From JAOPZW01 sp036555665 (GTDB lineage Bacteria > Actinomycetota > Thermoleophilia > Solirubrobacterales > Solirubrobacteraceae), in NCBI GenBank assembly GCA_036555665.1, contig DATBKW010000207.1:1-13042 (forward strand): 13,042 nt of DNA, in the 5' to 3' direction. The notes under the pieces are model-generated. The model worked only from the letters and a program-made list of their open reading frames with translations. It ran no database searches and was not told the DNA's origin. Made by a program: the position numbers and the translations under genes. How positions within the stretch are numbered: the first letter of the stretch is position 1; each line of letters opens with the position of its first letter. This document shows positions 6,721 through 11,936 of the stretch, in pieces.

Positions 6721-6734
6721 GGAGCCTAGGCTCC
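6721..6734 (-). promoter_or_regulatory. 14-bp perfect palindrome containing the candidate radA -10 box
   Basis: GGAGCCTAGGCTCC is a perfect palindrome. On the minus strand it contains TAGGCT (6728-6723), a TAnnnT -10 candidate ending six bases before the radA GTG. A dyad overlapping the core promoter could be a repressor operator. The same TAGGCTCCG octamer-plus-one also precedes the CNB gene at 11305-11297. Confidence 0.4.
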
Positions 6735-6763
6735 GGGCCGGTCGAATCCGCCCCGGGTGAGCG

Positions 6764-6812
6764 CCGAACGTCCGCGACGTAACAACCCTATTGTGACGTC
6801 GCGGACGTTCGG
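6764..6812 (-). terminator. Long hairpin directly after the beta-glucosidase stop codon
   Basis: The arms CCGAACGTCCGCGACGT (6764-6780) and ACGTCGCGGACGTTCGG (6796-6812) are perfect 17-bp reverse complements. The interior AACAACCCTATTGTG extends the stem by four more pairs after one mismatch and leaves a five-base loop. The hairpin starts two bases after the beta-glucosidase TGA, so it probably ends the peptidase/glucosidase transcript or stabilises its 3' end. There is no T-tract. It also lies 48 bp upstream of the radA start, so a role in radA control is possible. Confidence 0.55.
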
Positions 6813-6814
6813 GG

Positions 6815-8071
6815 TCAGGGGAGGCCGTTGCGGCGCGTGACCTGCGCGAACCAGCGCGCGCTGTCCTTCGGCGTGCGCTGCAGGGTCTCGTAGTCGACGT
6901 GGATCAGGCCGAAGCGCTTGCTGTAGCCGAAGGCCCACTCGAAGTTGTCCAGCAGCGACCACACGAAGTAGCCGCGCAGGTCGACGCCGTCGGCGATCGC
7001 GCGGTGCGCCGCGCGAAGGTGGCTGTCGAGGTAGGCGATGCGCTGCGGGTCGGCGACGCCCTCGAAGGCCGCGCCGTTCTCGGTGACGTAGAGCGGCAGC
7101 GAGGGGTAGTCGCGGTGCACGCGCACGAGCACGTCGTAGAGGCCCTCGGCGTCGATCTCCCAGCCCATGTCGGTGCGCGGCAGGCCGCGCGAGACGAACT
7201 CGACGTCCTCGCTGCCCACCCACACGCGCGATCCGCTGCCCGGCGCCCCGGCCCGGACGACGTGGCGCATGTAGTAGTTGATCCCGAGGAAGTCGAGCGC
7301 GGGCCCGTCGCCGGCCAGTACCGCATCCAGGAACCGGCGGTTGAGCAGAGAGTCGATGCGCCGCGCCGCGTCCTGGTCTGCCGCCGAGTCGCTCGCCGCG
7401 TCGACCGGCGACAGGTTCAGGGTGATGCCGAAGCGGCTCGAAGCGCTCTGGGACCGCATCGCCTTCATTGCCAGGCCGTGCCCCAGCATCAGGTGCTCCG
7501 CGGCCCGCACCGCCGCGGCCGGATCGGCGATGCCCGGAGCGTGGCGCCCCTCGGCGTGGCCGACGTAGGCGGCAACCCACGGCTCGTTGAGCGTCGTCCA
7601 CCAGGTGATCCGGTCGCGCAATCGCTCGTGGACCGCCGCGGCGAACTCGGCGAAGCGCTGCGCGGTGTCGCGCGCCGGCCAGCCGCCCGCATCCTGCAGC
7701 GCCTGCGGCAGGTCCCAGTGATAGAGCGTCACCCAGGGCTCGATCCCGCGTTCGCCCAGCGCGTCGAGCAGCCGCGCGTAGAAGCCCAGGCCGGCCTCGT
7801 TGAGCGGCCCGCGGCCGTCGGGCTGCAGGCGCGGCCAGGCCAGCGAGAAGCGGTAGCAGCCGACGCCGAGGTCGGCCATCAGGCCGACGTCCTCGCGATA
7901 GCGGTGGTAGTGATCGTCGGCCACGTCGCCGGTGTCGCCGCCCAGGACCTTGCCCGGCGTGTGCGAGAACGTGTCCCAGATCGACGGGCCGCGCCCGCCC
8001 TCGTGCACGGCGCCCTCGATCTGGTAGCTGGCGGTGGCGACGCCCCAGGCGAAGCCCTCGGGAAAGCGCAC
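6815..8071 (-). CDS. Glycoside hydrolase family 1 beta-glucosidase
   Basis: This encodes 418 residues. GH1 enzymes are retaining beta-glycosidases that hydrolyse beta-glucosides and cello-oligosaccharides in a TIM barrel. The protein opens with the family signature FPEGFAWGVATASYQIEGA. It has the acid/base Glu in TLNEPW (E163) and the nucleophile Glu in YVTENGAAF (E331). It ends with WSLLDNFEWAFGYSKRFGLIHVDY, typical of the aglycone/glucose site. It is slightly shorter than the usual 440-480 residues but complete. There is no signal peptide, so it is cytosolic and would act on imported sugars. GTG 8071 is chosen because it lies two bases after the peptidase TAG and directly before RFPEGF. The frame is open to 8170, but that part lies inside the peptidase gene. 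Translation is probably coupled to the upstream gene. Exact substrate cannot be read from the sequence. Confidence 0.95.
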   Translation of the reverse strand: MRFPEGFAWGVATASYQIEGAVHEGGRGPSIWDTFSHTPGKVLGGDTGDVADDHYHRYREDVGLMADLGVGCYRFSLAWPRLQPDGRGPLNEAGLGFYARLLDALGERGIEPWVTLYHWDLPQALQDAGGWPARDTAQRFAEFAAAVHERLRDRITWWTTLNEPWVAAYVGHAEGRHAPGIADPAAAVRAAEHLMLGHGLAMKAMRSQSASSRFGITLNLSPVDAASDSAADQDAARRIDSLLNRRFLDAVLAGDGPALDFLGINYYMRHVVRAGAPGSGSRVWVGSEDVEFVSRGLPRTDMGWEIDAEGLYDVLVRVHRDYPSLPLYVTENGAAFEGVADPQRIAYLDSHLRAAHRAIADGVDLRGYFVWSLLDNFEWAFGYSKRFGLIHVDYETLQRTPKDSARWFAQVTRRNGLP

Positions 8072-8073
8072 CG

Positions 8074-8967
8074 CTACTCGACGCGGGCCAGGAAGGCCTC
8101 GACGACCTCGAGGAAGCGCTCGTGCTCCTCGAGGTGCGGCATGTGGCTGGAATCCTCGAACAGCTCCCACCGGCTGTCGCGCAGCCGCTCATGGGCGCGC
8201 GCGACGACGTCCGGGCGCACCTCGTCGTGGGCGCCGGAGATCAGCAGCACCGGCACCTCGATCTCCCCCAGCCGATCGGTGATGTCGAAGTCCTTGATCG
8301 TCCCGACCACCGTGAACTCGGTGGGGCCGTTCATCGTTCCGTAGACCGTCGGGTCCTCCTCCATCGCGGCGAAGCTGCGGTTGACCTCGTCGGGCCATGG
8401 GTCCAGGCGGCAGACGTGGCGCTTGTAGAACTGCATGACCGCCGCCTCGAACTCGGGCGTGGAGGTCTCGCCGCTGCGCTCGCCCGCGCGGATCGTCTCG
8501 ACGACGTCGGGCGGGAACCCATCGTCGAGCAGCTCGTTGGCCCCGGCGGCGAACTCGGCGGCCGAGGCCGGGGAGTCGGCGGCGACGATGCTGACCAGGC
8601 CCTGCGGGCGCTCGATCCCGTGCAGGAGCGCCAGCATGCCGCCCCACGACTGGCCGAGCACGTGGTAGCGGCGCTCGATCCCCAGGTGCGCGGCCAGCGC
8701 CGCCAGCTCGCGCTCGAACAGCTCCGGGGTCCAGAACGACGGATCGGCGTCGGGCAGGTGGTCGGACCTGCCGTTGCCGAGCTGGTCGTAGAGGACGCAC
8801 ACGCGGCCGGAGCGCTCGTGGAGCTCCGCGATCGGCTCGATGTAGTCGTGCGTCGCGCCGGGCCCTCCGTGGCAGAGGATCAGCGGCGCTTGTGGGGCAT
8901 CCGGATCGAGGTCGCCGACCACGCGATACCACGTTCGATGCCCGTCCAACGACAGGTGGCCCTCCAT
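8074..8967 (-). CDS. Proline iminopeptidase-like alpha/beta hydrolase (peptidase S33)
   Basis: This encodes 297 residues. It is an alpha/beta-hydrolase of the prolyl-aminopeptidase group, which releases N-terminal proline from short peptides. The oxyanion-hole motif HGGPG (33-37), nucleophile elbow GQSWGG with Ser107, Asp248 (SGAHDEVRP) and His275 (SSHMPHLEE) form a complete catalytic set. A helical cap region (about 135-225) lies between. No signal peptide is present, so it is cytoplasmic. It resembles the single-subunit proline-specific peptidases, but related enzymes act on amides or esters, so substrate is open. ATG 8967 lies at the centre of a 24-bp perfect palindrome and lacks a Shine-Dalgarno. 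TACGGT eight bases upstream may make the transcript near-leaderless. It is the first gene of an operon with the GH1 enzyme, two bases apart, which suggests a shared nutrient-scavenging role. Confidence 0.93.
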   Translation of the reverse strand: MEGHLSLDGHRTWYRVVGDLDPDAPQAPLILCHGGPGATHDYIEPIAELHERSGRVCVLYDQLGNGRSDHLPDADPSFWTPELFERELAALAAHLGIERRYHVLGQSWGGMLALLHGIERPQGLVSIVAADSPASAAEFAAGANELLDDGFPPDVVETIRAGERSGETSTPEFEAAVMQFYKRHVCRLDPWPDEVNRSFAAMEEDPTVYGTMNGPTEFTVVGTIKDFDITDRLGEIEVPVLLISGAHDEVRPDVVARAHERLRDSRWELFEDSSHMPHLEEHERFLEVVEAFLARVE

Positions 8968-8978
8968 GGAGGGCCACC
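8955..8978. promoter_or_regulatory. 24-bp perfect palindrome centred on the peptidase start codon
   Basis: GGTGGCCCTCCA (8955-8966) is followed without a spacer by its exact reverse complement (8967-8978). The start codon ATG (8967-8965) straddles the centre. One half covers the first four codons of the peptidase and the other the 11 bases upstream. It could be a DNA operator, or an RNA hairpin hiding the start if a longer leader is transcribed. Confidence 0.6.
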
Positions 8979-8981
8979 GTA
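8976..8981 (-). promoter_or_regulatory. Candidate -10 box (TACGGT) for the peptidase/beta-glucosidase operon
   Basis: The minus strand reads TACGGT eight bases before the peptidase ATG, matching the TAnnnT spacing seen at radA, disA, the CNB gene and the small-protein gene. The -35 region shows no clear TTGACA match. The box partly overlaps the upstream end of the 24-bp palindrome, so a protein on the palindrome would probably block initiation. Confidence 0.35.
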
Positions 8982-9162
8982 CCGGTTAGTGGCGGCGAGC
9001 CTTGCCGAGCTGGATGTGGAGGAGGGAGGTCTGCATGGGAGGCAGCATCCCGCCGAGGGCCCTCGCCCCCCAACCGGACTCCACGTGTCTGCGGGTACGC
9101 CCTGCCACCGATCGGCGTACGGCAGGCCGCACCAACCGCCTGTCGGACGGGTTCACCGACAG

Positions 9163-9191
9163 TAGGGTCCCGCGCTCCCTGCCGAAGGAGG
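9163..9191 (+). promoter_or_regulatory. Candidate -10 box and ribosome binding site for the exported protein gene
   Basis: TAGGGT (9163-9168) is a possible -10 box. AAGGAGG (9185-9191) is a near-consensus Shine-Dalgarno five bases before GTG 9197 and fixes that start. This gene therefore has a conventional leader, unlike several neighbours. The rest of the 229-bp divergent gap (8968-9196) holds a GTACGCC/GGCGTAC inverted repeat (9095-9101 and 9114-9120), a 12-bp palindrome CGAGGGCCCTCG (9054-9065) and a 16-codon minus-strand ORF, but no established gene. Confidence 0.5.
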
Positions 9192-9196
9192 CCGCC

Positions 9197-9853
9197 GTGA
9201 AGCTTCGCCTGCCGTCCCCCGCCATGGTCGTCGCCGTCGTCGCGCTCATCGTCGCGCTGTCGGGAACGGCGATCGCCGCCGTCGACTTCGCCCAGAACGC
9301 CGGCGCCGTCGACGGCAAGAGCGCCGTCGGCGCGAAGGCCTCCCTGCACGACGCCGCGGGCAAGCTCGTGGCCACGCAGACCGGCGGCAACGGCAAGGGG
9401 CAGATTCCGGCGCGCTTCGTCGACGGCGTGATGCGCGGTGGGACGATGACGCTCTCGAAGTACCTGCATACGGCGGACAACCAGGCGGGCAGGCCGACGC
9501 CGCTGCTCATCATCCCGGGCATCGGGCGCTTCGACGCGCAGTGCGACGACGTCGACCCCACGCCCGGCACGCAGACCACGCGCACGTCGATCAACTTCAC
9601 GGCCTCCGTCAAGAACGGCGTGAACGTCTCGCGCCTGCTCGGCCGCGACGTCGGCGCGGGCCAGCGTCCGGCCGTCTTCACCGCCCCGCAGGCGCAGCCG
9701 GTCTCGATCCTGGCCAGCGCCGACGGGCTCTTCGAGGTGATCATGGAGGCCAAGGGCCGGTCGGTGCTCGTCACCGGCGCCTCGCGCACCGACAACGGGC
9801 CCGGACCGAACGCGGCCTGCCTGATCTGGGGAACGGCCTTCAGAGTCGGTTGA
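9197..9853 (+). CDS. Small exported protein of unknown function (Thermoleophilia-type family)
   Basis: This encodes 218 residues from GTG 9197, five bases after AAGGAGG. The N-terminus (KLRLPSPAMVVAVVALIVAL, then SGTAIAA) is a Sec signal peptide or signal anchor with probable cleavage near residue 28. It continues VDFAQNAGAVDGKSAV and AAGKLVAT, phrases I associate with a multi-copy exported family in Solirubrobacterales. That link is from memory. The mature part is beta-rich, polar and glycine-rich, with just two cysteines (C116 and C208) that could form one disulfide. No enzyme motif is visible. The last 14 bases overlap the end of the opposing PLP-enzyme gene. A structural or cell-envelope role is plausible but not shown. 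Confidence 0.82.
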   Translation: MKLRLPSPAMVVAVVALIVALSGTAIAAVDFAQNAGAVDGKSAVGAKASLHDAAGKLVATQTGGNGKGQIPARFVDGVMRGGTMTLSKYLHTADNQAGRPTPLLIIPGIGRFDAQCDDVDPTPGTQTTRTSINFTASVKNGVNVSRLLGRDVGAGQRPAVFTAPQAQPVSILASADGLFEVIMEAKGRSVLVTGASRTDNGPGPNAACLIWGTAFRVG

Positions 9854-10901
9854 GCGCCGTGTCCACGTCGGCGACGAGGTCGGCCGTGTCCTCGATCCCG
9901 GCGTTGAAGCGGATGAAGCCGGGGCCGACGTCATCGCTGCCCCACCGTGCCCGCCGCTCGGCGTTGGAGTGAAGCCCGCCGAAGCTCGTGGCCTCGGCGA
10001 CGAGCTGGCAGTTGCGCAGGAAGGCCTGGGCGCGATCCTCGGTGCCGACGTCGAGGCTGACGACCGAGCCGACGCCCGGCCAGCGCACGTCGGTCACGTC
10101 GTCGCGCCCGCCGAGCAGCTCGGCCACCGCCCGCGCGTTGGCCTCCTGGCGCTCGAGGCGCACGGCGAGCGTGGCCAGCGAGCGATGCGCAAGCCACGCC
10201 TCGAACGGGCCGGGGATCGCCCCGGTGGCGATTCGCCACGAGCGCAGGGCGTGGGCACGTTCGCGGTTGGACACGGCCACCACGCCGAGCACGAGATCAC
10301 TGTGGCCGGTGAGGTTCTTGGTGGCGCTCGTCACCGAGAAGTCGGCGCCCAGCTCGAGCGGGCGTTGGCGCAGCGGGCCCGCGACCGTATTGTCGACCGC
10401 GACGAGCGCTCCCTCGGCGCGGGCCGCCTTGGCGATCGCCGGGATGTCGAGCGTGTCGAGCCGCGGGTTGGACGGGGACTCCATCCAGACGAGCGTCGCG
10501 TCGGCCAGCGCGTCGCGGTAGGCCGCGTCGTCGGTGGGCACGAGCCGGACCTCGACGCCGTTGGGCTCGAGGACGTCGCCGGCGATCTCGCGGATGCCCG
10601 GATAGGCGTCGGAGGGCGCGACGAGCACGTCGCCGCTGTGCAGGCGCGCGACCACGACGGCGGTGACCGCCGCCATGCCCGACGAGAAGACGACGGGGTG
10701 CGCACCCTCGAGCTCGCCCAGCGCATCCTCCAAGCGCGCCCACGTCGGGTTGTCGTAGCGCCCGTAGTTGAAGCGCGATGCGTCGGCCGGGCCCGCCAGG
10801 TGGTACGGCGCCGCGAAGGTCGGGCCGGGCAGCATCGGCTCGCCGTCGGCCGCCGCGGGCAATCCGGCGTGGACGGCGCGCGTCGAGTCGCCGGGACTCA
10901 C
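9840..10901 (-). CDS. Cystathionine gamma-lyase-like PLP-dependent enzyme (Cys/Met metabolism family)
   Basis: This encodes 353 residues. The fold-type I Cys/Met-metabolism enzymes use pyridoxal phosphate to make or cleave the C-S bonds of cystathionine, homocysteine and related substrates in the cytosol. Seen here: YGRYDNPT (46-53, phosphate/substrate contacts), SSGMAAV (73-79), MESPSNP (140-146), the PLP-ring Asp in VAVDNT (D170), and the Schiff-base lysine in SVTSATKNLTGHSD (K195). The C-terminus has SFGGLHSNAERRARWG and GFIRFNAGIEDTADLVADV. This resembles actinobacterial proteins annotated cystathionine gamma-lyase rather than MetB, but beta- versus gamma-activity cannot be settled by eye. 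It is somewhat short for the family (about 380-400). GTG 10901 is chosen because its GTGA overlaps the TGA of the CNB gene by four bases, giving tight translational coupling. Its 3' end overlaps the opposing exported-protein gene by 14 bp. Confidence 0.93.
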   Translation of the reverse strand: MSPGDSTRAVHAGLPAAADGEPMLPGPTFAAPYHLAGPADASRFNYGRYDNPTWARLEDALGELEGAHPVVFSSGMAAVTAVVVARLHSGDVLVAPSDAYPGIREIAGDVLEPNGVEVRLVPTDDAAYRDALADATLVWMESPSNPRLDTLDIPAIAKAARAEGALVAVDNTVAGPLRQRPLELGADFSVTSATKNLTGHSDLVLGVVAVSNRERAHALRSWRIATGAIPGPFEAWLAHRSLATLAVRLERQEANARAVAELLGGRDDVTDVRWPGVGSVVSLDVGTEDRAQAFLRNCQLVAEATSFGGLHSNAERRARWGSDDVGPGFIRFNAGIEDTADLVADVDTALNRL

Positions 10902-11290
10902 GCCTGGTCGCGGCGCTGCGCGACGACCTCGCGCAGGTGCTCGACCGCCGCCGGCGCGGTCTTGGCCAGCCTGCGGACGTCCCAGCTCGTCAGCGTCACC
11001 AGCAGCATCGGCGAGGTCGCGACGACCGTCGCGTTGCGCTGCGAGCGCTCGAGCACGCCCATCTCGCCGAAGACGTCGCCCGGGCCGAGCTCGGCGATGA
11101 CCGCGCCGGATCGCTCGACGCGCGCCGTGCCCTCCTCGATGGCGAGCACGTCGTAGGAGTAGTCGCCCTCGCGCACGAGCTCCTTGCTCTCGGGGACCGA
11201 GACCTCGGCCGCGAGCGCCGCGATGTGGCCGAGCTGCTCGTCGGTGAGGTCCGCGAAGACCGGGATCTTCTTGAGGCGGCCGGGGTCCAT
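10898..11290 (-). CDS. Single-domain cyclic nucleotide-binding protein
   Basis: This encodes 130 residues that are essentially one cNMP-binding domain. It begins with LKKIPVFADLTDEQLGHIAAL (entry helices), then the beta-roll (VPESKELVREGDYSYDVLAIEEG) and the phosphate-binding cassette FGEMGVLERSQRNATVVA. The cassette Glu (E76) and Arg (R85) that contact ribose and cyclic phosphate are both present, with the spacing seen in PKA-type cassettes. A last helix (SWDVRRLAKTAPAAVEHLREVV) follows. There is no HTH, kinase, channel or other effector domain, so it is not a CRP-like transcription factor by itself. It probably acts by binding a partner. ATG 11290 is preceded by TAGGCT nine bases upstream. 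The gene is the first of a pair with the cystathionine gamma-lyase-like enzyme, with which it shares GTGA, so regulation of that enzyme is the simplest inference. Confidence 0.93.
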   Translation of the reverse strand: MDPGRLKKIPVFADLTDEQLGHIAALAAEVSVPESKELVREGDYSYDVLAIEEGTARVERSGAVIAELGPGDVFGEMGVLERSQRNATVVATSPMLLVTLTSWDVRRLAKTAPAAVEHLREVVAQRRDQA

Positions 11291-11299
11291 GGGCGCCGG

Positions 11300-11317
11300 A
11301 GCCTAACAACGTTGTAG
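11300..11317. promoter_or_regulatory. Divergent control region: -10 candidate and ACAACGTTGT palindrome
   Basis: The 57-bp gap between the CNB gene and the DUF4126 gene contains ACAACGTTGT (11306-11315), a perfect 10-bp palindrome. Directly beside it on the minus strand is TAGGCT (11305-11300), the likely -10 box of the CNB gene. On the + strand TTGTAGCGAT follows, but no good -10 is clear for DUF4126. The dyad abuts the -10 box, so it could be a regulator site serving both directions. Confidence 0.4.
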
Positions 11318-11347
11318 CGATCGTCCCGCTCAGCAAGGATGGCCGCC

Positions 11348-11908
11348 ATGGATGCGGTGAGCACCGCGTTCGGACTCTCCGGTGCAGCCGGACTGAACGC
11401 GTGGATCCCGCTGTTCGCGACGGGCCTGCTCGAGCGCACCGGCGCGATCGACGTCGCCGAGCCCTACGACAAGCTGGGCTCGACGGGCGTGCTCATCGTC
11501 CTCGCGGTGCTGATGCTCCTCGACCTCATCGGCGACAAGCTGCCGGTCATCGACAGCGTCCTGCACGCCGGTGGCGCCGTGGTGCATCCGGTGTCCGGCG
11601 CGATCCTCTTCGCCGGGGAGGCGGGGCTCAAGGACGTGCCCGACGTGGTGTCGCTCGCCTCCGGAGCGGTCATCGCCGGAGCGCTGCACGCCACGCGCGC
11701 CACGGCGCGGCCGGTGGTCACCGGGAGCACCGCCGGCATCGGCAACCCGGTCGTCTCTTTGGTCGAGGACGTCGGCTCGGTCGGGCTTGTCGTGCTGGCG
11801 GTCATCATCCCCGTCCTCGCATTCCTGCTCGTCGTCGCAGCGCTCGTGGGCGTGGTCTTGGTGTTCCGCTCGGCGCGCCGCAGGATGCAGACCCGCAAGA
11901 ACGAGTGA
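11348..11908 (+). CDS. DUF4126 family membrane protein
   Basis: This encodes 186 residues. I chose ATG 11348 because AAGGA (11335-11339) lies eight bases upstream. ATG 11339 would add three residues (MAA) but has no spaced ribosome site. The N-terminal GLSGAAGLNAWIPLFATGLL and the LLDLIGDKLPVIDSVLH segment (DKxPxxD) match what I know of the DUF4126 family, as do the HATRATARPV and GIGNPVVSLVEDV motifs. Hydrophobic helices occur at about 6-27, 45-63, 75-90, 99-114 and 143-173, and the tail is strongly basic (FRSARRRMQTRKNE), suiting a cytoplasmic C-terminus. Function of the family is unknown to me. It is divergent from the CNB gene and convergent with clpC. Confidence 0.9.
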   Translation: MDAVSTAFGLSGAAGLNAWIPLFATGLLERTGAIDVAEPYDKLGSTGVLIVLAVLMLLDLIGDKLPVIDSVLHAGGAVVHPVSGAILFAGEAGLKDVPDVVSLASGAVIAGALHATRATARPVVTGSTAGIGNPVVSLVEDVGSVGLVVLAVIIPVLAFLLVVAALVGVVLVFRSARRRMQTRKNE

Positions 11909-11931
11909 GGGCCGCCTCGCGGCGGCCCTCA
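11906..11931. terminator. Bidirectional GC-rich hairpin between DUF4126 and clpC genes
   Basis: TGAGGGCCGCC (11906-11916) and GGCGGCCCTCA (11921-11931) form a perfect 11-bp stem around a four-base loop (TCGC). The left arm begins with the DUF4126 stop codon itself and the right arm ends five bases before the clpC stop. This placement between converging genes fits a shared terminator. It lacks a T-tract on either strand, as is common for actinobacterial terminators. Confidence 0.65.
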
Positions 11932-11936
11932 GCAGG

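Noticed and set aside
6738..6752. GGTCGAATCC resembling a tRNA T-loop
   Set aside because: No acceptor, D or anticodon arms fit around it, and the neighbouring bases belong to the radA promoter region.
8072..8170. 33-residue N-terminal extension of the GH1 enzyme to ATG 8170
   Set aside because: It lies entirely inside the peptidase gene. The family begins at FPEGFAWG, directly after GTG 8071.
6726..8192. 488-codon minus-strand frame overlapping the GH1 gene
   Set aside because: It is a frame-shifted Arg/Gly/Pro-rich shadow. The GH1 frame carries the NEP and TENG catalytic motifs.
8189..9934. 581-codon minus-strand frame across the peptidase and the exported protein
   Set aside because: It is an Arg-rich shadow spanning two genes on opposite strands and their intergenic promoter region.
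10902..11336. 145-residue N-terminal extension of the PLP enzyme frame
   Set aside because: It is a shadow of the CNB gene in another frame (Arg/Gly-rich). The GTGA overlap gives the natural start.
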